A DNA stretch of 64,000 nt from Zygnema cylindricum (Eukaryota > Streptophyta > Zygnematophyceae > Zygnematales > Zygnemataceae). Location of the stretch: positions 62,001 to 126,000 of the forward strand of contig JBBHKE010000349.1 of NCBI GenBank assembly GCA_037447655.1. Reading direction: 5' to 3'. The notes under the pieces were generated by a model. It saw only the letters and a list, made by a program, of their open reading frames with translations. It was not told the origin of the DNA and did no database searches. The stretch's first letter is position 1; the number at the start of each line of letters is the position of its first letter. A program made the translations under genes and the position numbers. Shown piece after piece: positions 33,640-43,645 of the stretch.

Positions 33640-34582
33640 GGTTATGGGCCCACCATCTAGGGTGCTTATGTTCAATGGAACAGACTTCACCTATTGGGAG
33701 TTTACAATGGCGGGATTGCTTTTTGAGAAACACTTATGGGGAATTGTTTCAGGACAAATGAGATGTCCGCCACCTGGCTTTGGAGGAGCTTACTATGGAG
33801 ATTCATCTGAGGCTGCCCAGAATATCATTCGGAGCTCAGATGCAACGGAAGGTGAAGGGAAAAATCTTTCCGTAGATAGGGAAATAAGGGAGAAAGAAAA
33901 AGGGACACCTATGGTGAGGGGAGCTAGGCTCTCAGCTATGGTACCACATGTAGGGATTAAAACTGAAGAAAATGACACAAAATTATGGGAATACAAAAAC
34001 ACTATAGCAAAACATCTCATACTTAGATATGTGTCTAAGTCGATAGCTATCACTCTTTTAAGTCTAACCAAGTCTTCAGAGATATGGGAAGCACTAATTC
34101 AGATTTATAAGAGTGAGACTTTTCAGAGGCAGCAATTAGTAAAACAGGAAATAGATGCCTACGTTTATAAAGGCGGTAGCATGATAGAGTTTTGCAATGA
34201 TATTGCTGCGTTATATGTTCAGCTAGCTAGTGCGGGATATGTAGAATCTGAGGAGAGTAAGATTAATACACTACTTATGAAACTCCCAAGTGAGTACGAA
34301 AGCATTATTTATCGTATGCAGGCAATGGATGGCTCCTCATGGACTTGGAGCTTTACCATGGGGATAATTCTTGTAAGGGAAAGCACCTTGGAGCTTCGTA
34401 AGGGAAGGGACAGGGTCAATGCATTTTCAGCTGGTGGTGATTGGCGGAAGCGTGATGAGAGGAACGGTGGTGACGAGCGGAAGCGTGATGAGAGGAAGAA
34501 AGACAAAGGTAAACCTTATCGGAACTTTGGTGGAAAAAGAGGGAGAAGAAAAGACACGGGAGCTTTGAAAAAAGGGGTTTGA
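33620..34582 (+). CDS. Copia C Gag (320 residues, LTR-initiated)
   Basis: The frame starts at an ATG inside the 5' LTR and passes through the primer site (residues VMGPPS). It encodes the Copia Gag core: YWEFTMAGLLFEKHLWGIVSG near residue 30, then LILRYVSKSIAITLLSLTKSSEIWEALIQIY, QQLVKQEIDAYVYKGGSMIEFCNDIAALYVQL, and LPSEYESIIYRMQAMDGSSWTW, ending in a basic Arg/Lys-rich tail. The frame stops at TGA 34580-34582, exactly where the first Cys of the zinc knuckle should be. The next codons (FFCREPGHYMEEC) keep the remaining three ligands in the same frame. So Gag here lacks its zinc knuckle, unless the stop is read through. Confidence 0.8.
   Translation: MEVSEFQVMGPPSRVLMFNGTDFTYWEFTMAGLLFEKHLWGIVSGQMRCPPPGFGGAYYGDSSEAAQNIIRSSDATEGEGKNLSVDREIREKEKGTPMVRGARLSAMVPHVGIKTEENDTKLWEYKNTIAKHLILRYVSKSIAITLLSLTKSSEIWEALIQIYKSETFQRQQLVKQEIDAYVYKGGSMIEFCNDIAALYVQLASAGYVESEESKINTLLMKLPSEYESIIYRMQAMDGSSWTWSFTMGIILVRESTLELRKGRDRVNAFSAGGDWRKRDERNGGDERKRDERKKDKGKPYRNFGGKRGRRKDTGALKKGV
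33640..33654 (+). other. Primer-binding site of Copia C
   Basis: GGTTATGGGCCCACC directly follows the LTR CA end. It is complementary to the initiator tRNA-Met anticodon arm (GGTGGGCCCATAACC), not to a tRNA 3' end. Confidence 0.8.
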
Positions 34583-34609
34583 TTCTTTTGTAGGGAACCG
34601 GGTCATTAT

Positions 34610-35440
34610 ATGGAGGAATGCCCTTGTTTGGAAAAACTTAGAAGTTGGAATGTGGATGAGGAGGACGAAGAGGAAGAGGAGAAAGAGGATGAAGAAAAAT
34701 TGGAGCTTCTTCACATCGGTAGAATGGGGAAGATAGAAAAGTACACAGAAATTGGACGAAGGCAACAGTGTGCTTTTGGAGGTATAAGGGAAGTAAAGAG
34801 AGAGGAGATACTTGAAGAAGTTCAAAATATTGAGGATAGTTTCATAGATATTTTGGAAACAGAAAACTGGTCGGAAAGGGGAGAATTAATTCTAGAGGGG
34901 GTTTTAAAGGATAGGGGAGAAGAGAAATATTTATTGGGAATTAAAATAGAAAGTGATAGTGGAAAGAATTCCATAGGAGACAGTGAGGGAAGTTCAGAAA
35001 ATGGGGTAATTATCATGGATAAAAATATGAGTACGGAAGATGTAGATCTTATGAGGAACTTAGTGGGGACTAGTGGTTTCTGGGAATATTTGGAGGTGGA
35101 TGGATTTGACATCACTACTTGGTGTGATGTCTCTTGTGAAGATGTGCCTGTAAAAGGGTTATCATCCGGGTATGTGTTGCAGGTTGGGGATGGGGCTGGT
35201 TGTTTGAATTTCAAGAGGGAAAGTGGATTTAGTGTGGATGGAAAAGAGAAGAGGTGGATAAAATCTTTGCTCGGATTTAAGAAAAATGGGAAGTTAAATA
35301 AAATGTGTGATACAATTATCATTTCAGTTCATTTAATGCACTGTGTTAAATACTTAAGTTTTATGAAAGGAAAAGGAAAAAGGAAAAAGAAAAGAAAAAA
35401 AAAAGGAGGGGGTGTTTGTTTACTTGTTTGTGGAAGTTGA
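34610..35440 (+). CDS. Copia C downstream frame: zinc-knuckle remnant fused to RNaseH-region remnant
   Basis: This 276-residue frame is in phase with the Gag frame (separated by one TGA). It starts in the zinc knuckle (GHYMEEC), runs through an acidic Glu-rich segment as in the gag-protease spacer, then CAFGGI (equivalent to the CAYGGLKGE before the protease in element A). It then jumps over protease, integrase and RT to YLLGIKIESD, GVIIMDKNMSTEDVDLMR, FDITTWCDVSCEDVPVKGLSSGYVLQVGDGAGC, i.e. the post-RT and early RNaseH region. It ends in a Lys-rich tail before the polypurine tract. An RNaseH Asp may survive in TTWCDVS but the rest of the site is gone. It probably makes no active enzyme; the long open frame is the notable feature. 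Confidence 0.65.
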   Translation: MEECPCLEKLRSWNVDEEDEEEEEKEDEEKLELLHIGRMGKIEKYTEIGRRQQCAFGGIREVKREEILEEVQNIEDSFIDILETENWSERGELILEGVLKDRGEEKYLLGIKIESDSGKNSIGDSEGSSENGVIIMDKNMSTEDVDLMRNLVGTSGFWEYLEVDGFDITTWCDVSCEDVPVKGLSSGYVLQVGDGAGCLNFKRESGFSVDGKEKRWIKSLLGFKKNGKLNKMCDTIIISVHLMHCVKYLSFMKGKGKRKKKRKKKGGGVCLLVCGS

Positions 35441-35454
35441 AAGGAAAATAGACT

Positions 35455-35469
35455 AGAAAATAAAGGGAG
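35455..35469 (+). other. Polypurine tract of Copia C
   Basis: AAAATAAAGGGAG immediately precedes the TG of the right LTR, the expected plus-strand primer position. Confidence 0.7.
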
Positions 35470-36712
35470 TGTTGATATTTGAGTATTTTATAGGTCTGTA
35501 TTAAGATAGAAAAAGAGTTGAGGCGGTCTGCCTCTAACTCCCCTTTCCAAGCCCCCATACTTGTTGTAGTCACTGAAGGTTGGATAGGGAGCTAGAGCCA
35601 TGGCTGCCTAGGCTCTTTAGAGAAGACAAGGGGTAAATTAGGTAGACTTACCAAAAGTTAGCTGACGGACCCAGGAATTGATCCTGGTACCTACCGTATG
35701 TCAATCCGCAGTAGCCGTTAGCTCTAGCTGTTATGTCTAGAACAGATATTACGATATATAGGGTTTGACAAATATATAAATCGTTATATGTAGATTAATC
35801 CGTTTAACGGCTAATAGATACTTAGTACATAGATACAGTTTAATTTAGTACGAAGTACGGAATGGGGGCAGAACGGATACCGCGCATTTGTTTCGATATC
35901 GAAACAAATACCGCGCATTTGTTTCGACAGCGAAACAAATACCGCGCATTTGTTTCGATAGCGAAACAAATACCGCGCGTCGAATTTCAGCGGCTAGGAT
36001 TATAGCCGGTTTTGATCGGACGACCACGATAGGCGCCGCGATCACGAAAAAAGCATTTTTGGCGTTTTACGATATTTGCCACGTCAGATGACACGTGGCG
36101 TGATAACATTGGACTACGGGAATTCCGGAGATTACAGGAACTAATCCTGATTTGACACATGTCGACATTTTGGCCATGTCGTACAATGGCCGTACAGAAA
36201 GTACACAGGCACCTGTACTTTTATGTACGACACAGTAATTTGATTGGTGCCGTACTTCAGTAGATAGAGTTTTAGAGAGGGAATAGGACTTAGAAATTTT
36301 TGGGTAGGCAGCTGCCTCTCCCAAAGAACACCCTGTATAAATGGCAAACTTTGGCCAGCCATAACTATCAATTTACTTGACCATTTTCAATGATTCTTTT
36401 TGCTGCGGACTCAGGGGAGTCTAGGCTACACAGGGGTGTAGTCGGTCAGAGTTTTTGTCTGCCAGGGTAGCTGTATTTCTAAGGGAAAGTCAAAGTGGGT
36501 GAATGTGTCCAAATCTCATATTCTAACTTTGCATTCTGTGGTAGAACTGAGCACACAGAAAGTGTTATTTCACAGGGGTGAATCTATATTGGGGTTTTTG
36601 ACAATCAAGGGGTCAATCATTTGGGTTTATATCAACTTGGAGTCGGCACTATCTAGATTAGCTTCTTTTGGATCTGCATACTCTGAGGGCCAATGGAGGT
36701 CTCAGAGTTTCA
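35470..36712 (+). repeat. Right (3') LTR of Copia C
   Basis: Same length as the left LTR with about 18-20 mismatches by eye, many being G in the left and A in the right copy. The triplicated palindrome is at about 35875-35971. It ends CAGAGTTTCA and is followed by the TSD AGTAT. Confidence 0.93.
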
Positions 36713-36905
36713 AGTATCATTTGAGCCACTGTGTTTGACTTCCAACAACTGTCATCCATTTCTTACACTCGGTACACTATGTTCTCATATTGTACATGTA
36801 ACTTCAAGATGAGAGTGTTGACTTTCATCTTCATTGTACCTATCCACTAAGCAATTTCTATCTCAATATAAAAACAAGAGAGGTCATTACAGTAATCCAA
36901 CACTT
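36713..36905 (-). pseudogene. Copia B2 gag, remainder after element C
   Basis: Minus-strand gag sequence equivalent to 8120-8315 of B1 (CTCGGTACACTATGTTCTCA, GATGAGAGTGTTGACTTTCA). It continues directly from 32396 once element C and one AGTAT are removed. It is cut at 36905 by the LTR of element E. Confidence 0.85.
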
Positions 36906-37876
36906 TGTTGTTCTACAACCAACCTTGCAAGAGGAGAACCAGCATAATAGTGGAAGTAATTTTGAAAACTAGCAGAAACTATCAAAGTACCTACTCAACA
37001 ACCAACTTTTATTTGATAGAAAATATGACTCAGAAAGCCAATATGCCGAAAATTGCAGCCAAAATGACCCAGTAAACCATAAGATATGATGTTTGGAAGT
37101 TTCACAAAAATTGCCCTCATAAAATCATATTCCCAAAACAGGATACTACAAAATTGGCTAAGTCCTAAGTTATATACTCACAGTGTGTATCTACTAATCT
37201 ACACTAATTTAGGTAACCGTTACTACGGTTATTATCTTGACTAACGACAAAGCATCCTACCTGTACGTCACTGTACCTTAAAACCCTAATTATTATTTTC
37301 TAAAAACCTGATTAATAGAAAACTATTTTTTATTACACTAAACTACAAACCAATGTTATTCAGATATTTACGGATTATGAACCGTACACAAACCGTTCCA
37401 AACATACACAAAACGTTCCAAATTCTTAGTCACCGGTAATTGCTAAAGTCCAGCCGAATATGGTCGTGTAGTACAAAGCACCTGGGTGCTTCGTCACTTG
37501 TGGCCCCACGCGAATCACGCTTGTGGTCCCTCATGAATCACGCTCGTGGTCCTGGGTGAATCGCGTCCGTTAGAGCAAATTCGATCGACGATGGTACTGT
37601 CGAATTGTACCATATGTTTTTGGAATACTCGGGTCAGATCCCGTTCGTCTAATCATTTAAATCAAATCGTCAACTGTTCAACACGTACGACTGACTGTCG
37701 ACGCCACTCCAAAAAACGTGCATACGTTCATTCGCCGACACGTGCCCCTGCAAACTCTACTGTACTATTTGCTACTGTAAGGCTAATAAAGGTAAGTATT
37801 ACAGTAGACTACTAGGAAAATATCCTAAGTTATTTTTACACCTATTTACTGAAATAAAGATTTATATATTACAACA
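36906..37876 (-). repeat. Left (3') LTR of Copia E
   Basis: It starts TGTTGTTCTACAACC and ends ATTACAACA, a TGTTG/CAACA inverted terminus typical of Copia LTRs, followed by CTCCCCTAAAT (complement of a polypurine tract) and then RNaseH coding sequence. It resembles no other LTR in the window; its 5' partner is missing. Confidence 0.7.
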
Positions 37877-40051
37877 CTCCCCTAAATCTTTAGACTCAGT
37901 TACTCACTTAATCTAATAGCATCTCTGCAAAATTGTAACTTAGGAGCAGGAAGGGCTTTTGTTAACATGTAAGCCGCCATCTTATCATCCGGTAAAAAAC
38001 ACAGTTTATCGACTTTTGCAAGTACTTTTTCTCTAGCAAAGTGAAGTCTAACATCCATGTGTTTGCTCTTAAAGTGATGGCTGGGGTTAGAGGCAATTGC
38101 AATGGCTTCGTGGTTGTCACACCAGATAGCTTGAGGACCAGTTTGCATATACCCAAGTTGTTGTAAAATCGACTTAACTCATAAGGGCTCCTTGAGGGCG
38201 GAAGCTGCTACCATATATTTTGACTCCATTGTGGATTGAGCTGTAACCTTTTGTTATTTGCTACTCCAGCAGCAAGTTCCATCTCCAATCTTCAAAACAA
38301 AGCTGGTCGTAGATTTCCGGCTTGGCATGTCCCCATAGCTAGCATCGCTCCATGTCTGTATTTTCACCAAGTATCCTCCGAGTACAAGCTTGAGATTTTG
38401 AGTACCTACAAGATATCTCAACACCCTTTTTGTTGCTTCCTTATCTTCTTTTTTAGGATTCTGCAGACTTCTACTCAGGGCTCCCACAACTGTTGCAATA
38501 TCGGGTCTCGTACAGTTCATAAAATATGTAAGTCTTCCGACTACCTGTCTATATGGCTTTGAAGCCATAAACTCTTCCTCCCCTGTCTCTAGATTCCCAC
38601 AAACCATTATGCCTGAGTCTGACTCAATTCCTTCCAATTTTCGCCTGAATTCCATGGGAGTTGAAGATCCTTTCACATCTTTCAGTTCAAATCTTTCTAG
38701 CATGTTACCTAGTGTTTTTTTCTGAGTCAACATACTCAACCTTTTGTTTAGGTCTCTTTCTACCTGTATAACTAAGATATACTTGGCCTCTCCAAGGTCT
38801 TTCATCTCAAAACTAGACCTTAAAGTCGCTTTAATGTGGTTTATTTCATCCATTGACTTACCTATTAATAATATATCATCTATATATATAGTGTTGAAGG
38901 TCTTGGGCATTCTCACTTGGTTGTGATCCACTCCCACTGGGAGTAACGCTTGCACTTGCGGGAACAAAGCCATTATGAGACATATTAGCAGAAGCAAACC
39001 CAAAAAAGAATACCTATCAGACAAGATCAATATTGTAAGATATGTAACAACAAATGAAAGAGGCCTTTCAACCAAACAAACATGTACTACAAGCAAATCA
39101 TAGACAATAGAGCACAAAACACCTTAAACTGCACTTAATGCTCTCATTTCCTTAACTCTGTGTATAATGTACATTCTCTGTAGAATTGATCAATCCTAAT
39201 TGAACTAAATAAAGATCTAGAAAACATCTAAAACGTATGTACAGGGCTCACCTAAATATCTACTGACAAAAATCTAAGTACTTGGACAAGAATTGTCTAA
39301 GTACTTGGACAAAAATTGTCTAGTAGCAATATTTACACCCTAAAAATCTGTGAGATATTTATCACGTCCACATTCATTGGCGGCCCTACACACTAATTTG
39401 CTTAAAGATAACTATTAGTGTAGATACTAAAAAAATCCACACTAAATTTCGTCAATATTGAACAGTTTGTGGTCCAAAAATATTGTAAGTCCTACACTCT
39501 AATTTCTAAGACTTACTAAAGCTTACTTTTCAATATACAACAATGTAAATTATCCCATCCTCCCCTTGTGGAACATATACAGAATGATCTGAGCTGATTC
39601 TCTTAAAACTAAGCCCAGTCAAAACTCATCTAACTTCAAATTCGATTGTCTGGGGCTTGTTTCAGCCCACACAAAGATTTCATCAAGTTGCACACCAATT
39701 CCTCCTTTTATTTTTTTATATACTTATCAAGTTGTTTCATGTAGATGGTCTCTTCTAATTCTCCATGTAAGAAAGTATTTTTAACACCTATTTGTTCTAT
39801 TTCCATATTTTCTATAGCCGGTAGACTTAGCAAGATTTGACAATAGGGAATCTAACAACTGGAGAGAAGGTTTTTTCAAAATCAATACCTTCTTTTTGAT
39901 AATGCCCCTTGGCCACGAGTCTGGCCTTATACCTTTCAATGGTATTGTCCGAGTTCAACTTCACCTTGAATACCCATTTGCTGCCAATGGCTTTTCTAGG
40001 TGGAGGAAGATCCACCAACTCCCACGTCTGTGCCTCCATAATAGATATCAT
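37877..40051 (-). pseudogene. Copia E reverse transcriptase and RNaseH, interrupted
   Basis: A Copia family distinct from A, B and C. RNaseH: 37900-38148 (IWCDNHEAIAIASNPSHHFKSKHMDVR). RT end and RNaseH start: 38254-38900 (YIDDILLIGKSMDEI, TRPDIATVVGALSRSL, TWSDASYGDMPSRKSTTSFV). RT N-terminus: 39827-40051 (KWVFKVKLNSDNTIERYKARLVAKG). An insertion at 38892-39542 sits immediately upstream of the YIDD catalytic motif. Stops and frameshifts also separate the pieces at 38148-38254 and 39560-39827. Confidence 0.87.
38892..39542. mobile_element. About 650-bp insertion in the Copia E RT (LTR-like ends)
   Basis: The sequence between the RT halves starts TGTTGAAGG and ends ATACAACA, TG/CA termini compatible with a solo LTR. 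The flanking five bases (TATAG and ATGTA) do not form a clean duplication. RT coding stops on one side (SDHSVYVPQGEDGIIYI at the right) and resumes with YIDD at the left. Confidence 0.5.
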
Positions 40052-41387
40052 TTTATCGTTCGCCGCCTCGATCCAATGACTTCTCTTAGGTGATGAAAAG
40101 GCATCTTGGATTGTTAGAGGCTCCTCTGTAGCTGCAGAAAAAGCAAAGTGAGAGCTTGTTTGCAGACGCCTGCTAGACCTCTTCCCCCGTAAATTCTGAG
40201 GTTGAAATTGTCGCTTGTCTCCGATTTGACTGCCTCTGCTGATCCACGACTTGTGGTGTTACAGTTTGTTCCGCTTGAGGTTGAACTTGTGTTGAAGCCT
40301 CTTATGAAGTCATTAAGGGAATTGAAGAAAGAGTAGTCGCATTTGGCTGTGGAAAGTAAACCCGCTGCGTGTGGTGAAAAATGACATATTCTTGGTTTTC
40401 CTTTACCGGTTTGTCTGGCACTTGAAAAGAGTCAACCGAATCCATTTCATCTTTAATCTGGATTTTTCTAGGGATAACCACTTTCTGTTTCTCAAATACA
40501 AAAACTGTATAACCTTTTCCATTATCAACATACCCCATGAAAATTCCTGTTAAGCCCTTAGCATCCATTTTCCATCTATCCTGTGAAGTATATAGAATAA
40601 AACACTTGCTGCCAAAGATCTTAAAGTGACTAACATCAGAATTTTCTCCTGTCCAAAGCTCAAAAGGTGTAGTGCTAATAGATCTAGAAGCAATTCTATT
40701 CTTAATAAAAACAACGCAGCTAAGTGCTTCAACCCAGAATTTCAAATCTAGCCCTTTATCTGCAAGCATGGACAAAACATTTTCTATCACTGTCCTATTT
40801 AATCTCTCAGAAACACCATTCTGCTCCGGTGTATATGGAGCTATAAGATTGTGACTGATACCTTCTTGAAGGAGAAACTCTTCGAATTCCTTTGATGTAT
40901 ATTCTCCCTCATTGTCCGATCTCAGCGCCAAGATTCAAACTCCATGAAGCTTTTCCACCCATGCTTTGAAGTGTTTAAAGTGAGTAAACACTTCACTTTT
41001 ATAATTCATGAAGTAAACTTTGGTATATCTCGAGTAGTCATCTATTATTGGAACCATATAGTGGACGCCTCCAGCCGAAGCCACTTGTGAAGGACTGAGA
41101 ACATCAGAATGTATTAGCCGCATAACTTTCTCCAATCTGTGGTCTGTTTCCTGTGGAAATGGTAATTTGTGGATCTTGCCAAGTGAACAACCTTCACATT
41201 ATTTTATAGGATGGGAATTGAGAGAAACTCCCTCAACTTTTCCCGAATTCAACATTTTCTTAAGGTTATCATAGTTCATATGTCCTAATCTTTTATGCCA
41301 CAACTCATTATCCGATTGGGTACTCGAGTAAAGAACATCATTTTCTTTATATTCAACCATATCTATCCGGTACATTTCGCTAGCATG
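40052..41387 (-). pseudogene. Copia E integrase and GAG-pre-integrase region
   Basis: Main open piece 40302-40931: ALRSDNEGEYTSKEFEEFL, YTPEQNGVSERLNRTVIENVLSMLADK (catalytic D and E regions) and the FGSKCFILY...GIFMGYVDNGKGYTVF C-terminal segment. The first catalytic Asp side is in 40935-41135 (IIDDYSRYTKVYFM). The zinc-binding module is at 41199-41387 (ELWHKRLGHMNYDNLKKMLNSGKVEG). It is broken near 40932 and 41190 and truncated at 41387 by LTR D; gag and protease of this family are missing. Confidence 0.86.
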
Positions 41388-42509
41388 TGAAATTCTGTGA
41401 CCTCCATTGGTACACAAAATGTCCAGCTTATATGAAGCCTCTAGGATAATATTTGCAGTTTTGACTTTGGTAATGAATAAGTGCCACCCTGGCACGCAAA
41501 AACTATGACCGACTACACCCCTGTGTAGCCTGTACTCCTCTGAGTCCGTAGCAAAAAGAATCACTAAATTTGCTCACCCGAGCATTAAGTTATGGCTGTT
41601 CAAAGACAACATATTTGTACAGATGGCCTCTGGGAGAGAGGACTTTTCCAAATTTTTCCTAAGTCCCAAAAAAAAAAAACCTAATAGCTACTGTAAACCA
41701 ATCAACGTGAAGTATCCTAATTAGTGTACATATAAAGTACAGCAGCCGCCGTACTTTATGTACGGATATATTCGGCACCATTCTTGGTTTGCCATGTGGC
41801 AAAAATAGGTCAATAGCATTCTGTCCTTTTTCTCTTCCGGCATCCTGTAGGATGATGCCACGTGTCCTTTCCTTCCATTTCGCCAAACTTCTCCTAGATA
41901 GTCGTTGCGGCATATCGGCACTCACGCGTGCCGTCCGTTTTTTTCACGGTGATCAATTTCAGCCGTTCGATCTGACGGCGCGCCGAATAAATGTTGACTG
42001 TTGAATTTCACCGGTCAAATTTCCGTGTTGACAGTTGAATTTCGATGGTCAACATTCCGTGTTGACCGTTTAAATTTTCTTCTTGCTTCGCGAGCCGTCG
42101 ATCGCGACATTTAATTTCGTCCGTCGAAATTAAATGTCTGTTTCATTTATTTCGTGCGGTACTGCATTTCGTGCGGTACTACACGTTCTATGTTTCGTTT
42201 CATTCCGTAAGTCGCTAAAAAGAAAATGTCGCCATGTATATTTTATATAATTATTAAACGTAATCTAAGCAATGAATCATCAAGACGTAACGGATAAAGC
42301 GGACGCCTATTCCTTACGGTCCATGTCCATAGGTTTCAGGATCAAATCCTGGCTGTGTCAATAAAACTTTTGCAGGAGCTTTGTCTTCTGTATATCTTCT
42401 CATCTGTCTAAGGTAGCCATGGTTGCCTGTTAATTCTCAGTGACTACGACAAGTATGAGAACTGCAAGACTAAACAAAAAGGTAGAATACAAAATATCAT
42501 TTTTCAACA
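41388..42509 (-). repeat. Copia LTR, family D
   Basis: It starts TGAAATTCTGTGACCTCC and ends TTTTTCAACA. The layout matches LTR A (same order of GTAGCCTGTACTCCTCTGAGTC, GGGAGAGAGG and CAGGATCAAATCCTGG blocks), but it is diverged. Left neighbour is Copia E interior, right neighbour is family A-like gag. No target-site duplication is seen. Confidence 0.8.
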
Positions 42510-43514
42510 CTACGATAGTTCCGTAGCACGGTCACCCGAATTAGTGTGACCAGTAGATACTCATTGTAAGTATATAACTGCAACTCGGTTGACTTTGTGC
42601 ACTCCGACATATAGTGCCCTGGTTTCTTACAAAAGTGGCACAAACCCTTGGGAGCCCTTGGTTCGAACTTGTCGGTTTTATTTTTCTGCCCCCCCACTTG
42701 TATAATTTTCGACGCGTTTCCTATAATCATTTTTGCTCTAATCGGTCCCAGCTGCCAAAGCTTGCCCACTCTTTCCTCCCTTCGGATTTCAATCGTATTC
42801 TCCCGAACGAGAATCATCCCTACCATTGAATTCCATATCCACCTTGAGTCGGCAAGTCCTACACACGGTTGACTATGTTCTCGAACTCATCCAGTTACTT
42901 CATTAGCAAGCAGTTAACCTACATCTTTTCAATTTCAACCTGTCGAATACTCTCTAGCTCCATGAAAAGTGTTGCGAGCTCATAACAAAAATCTGACATC
43001 TTCCCCCCTATGTATACGTATGCGTCAATTTTCTGATCAACCAACTGCTGTTGGTGAATCGTACCACTTCGGTACATCTCTACGAAAGCCACCCAAAGAT
43101 CGGATGCCCTCTCTACCTACAAATGAGGAGATGCAAGCCTTTGAGCAAGATGGCGGAGGGTGAAGTGATTTGCTGCCATATTGTTGTAGTCCAGGTATAG
43201 GTATCATTCTTCTCGTTCCTCGGAATAGGTGACATGGATGCCAAACCGATTGCTATTGGTTTGATAGTCTTATTTTCCTTTCCTTTGTCCACCACCTCCC
43301 TTTCATTTGTCTTCTCCGTTGGAGTTGGATCTGCATCTTTGGTGAATCTGCTTCCTCCAAACCCAAGAGGGATCCCAAGACAAAGTGGACGCCTCACCCG
43401 TCCACTCACTCTTCCCTAAAACCTTTTCTCACATAGAGCTTCTGTTATCATACTTTTTAGTAAATGAAGCCAGTTCCATTGAAAATGGGTACCCTAAAGG
43501 GTGGGCCCATAACC
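42510..43514 (-). pseudogene. Copia gag fragment, family A-like
   Basis: Minus-strand gag: zinc knuckle GLCHFCKKPGHYMSECTK (42600-42660), MILVRENTIEIRREERVGK (42760-42826) and the N-terminal part at 43113-43409. It ends at the primer site 43500-43514. The C-terminal side is cut at about 42510 by LTR D. Stops interrupt the central part. Confidence 0.8.
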
Positions 43515-43645
43515 TGCAACTCTGAGACCTCCATAAGTCCTCAGAGTAGGCAGCTCACACGAAGCCTCTAGGAAAACCCTGACCCTTTTGTGTTTGAACA
43601 AGAATAACTGTCACCCTGACAGACAAAAAATTGACCACAATTAAT
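43515..43645 (-). repeat. Truncated Copia LTR start
   Basis: It begins TGCAACTCTGAGACCTCC next to the primer site and matches the first about 125 bp of LTR A, then breaks off near 43640 where sequence of opposite orientation begins. Confidence 0.75.

Larger units (their letters stand above)
32397..36712 (+). mobile_element. Young internally deleted Copia element C (4,316 bp)
   Basis: Two LTRs of exactly 1,243 bp (32397-33639 and 35470-36712) flank a 1.8-kb interior. The 5-bp target-site duplication AGTAT lies at 32392-32396 and 36713-36717, inside the gag of Copia B2. The interior keeps gag and the RNaseH end, but the protease, integrase and RT core are missing. By eye the LTRs differ at about 18-20 positions, so insertion is recent on the scale of this window. 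Replication would need proteins supplied by another element. Confidence 0.92.

Noticed and set aside
34580-34582. TGA in the zinc knuckle of element C as a recoded (selenocysteine) codon
   Set aside because: There is no selenocysteine insertion element evidence, and one-base nonsense changes are common in the other copies; simple mutation is the better explanation.
42283-42360. Possible real tRNA genes at the T-arm-like motifs in the LTRs
   Set aside because: No complete cloverleaf with a 7-bp acceptor stem and a clear anticodon loop could be folded by eye, and the motif recurs at the same place in each LTR, so it is an LTR component.
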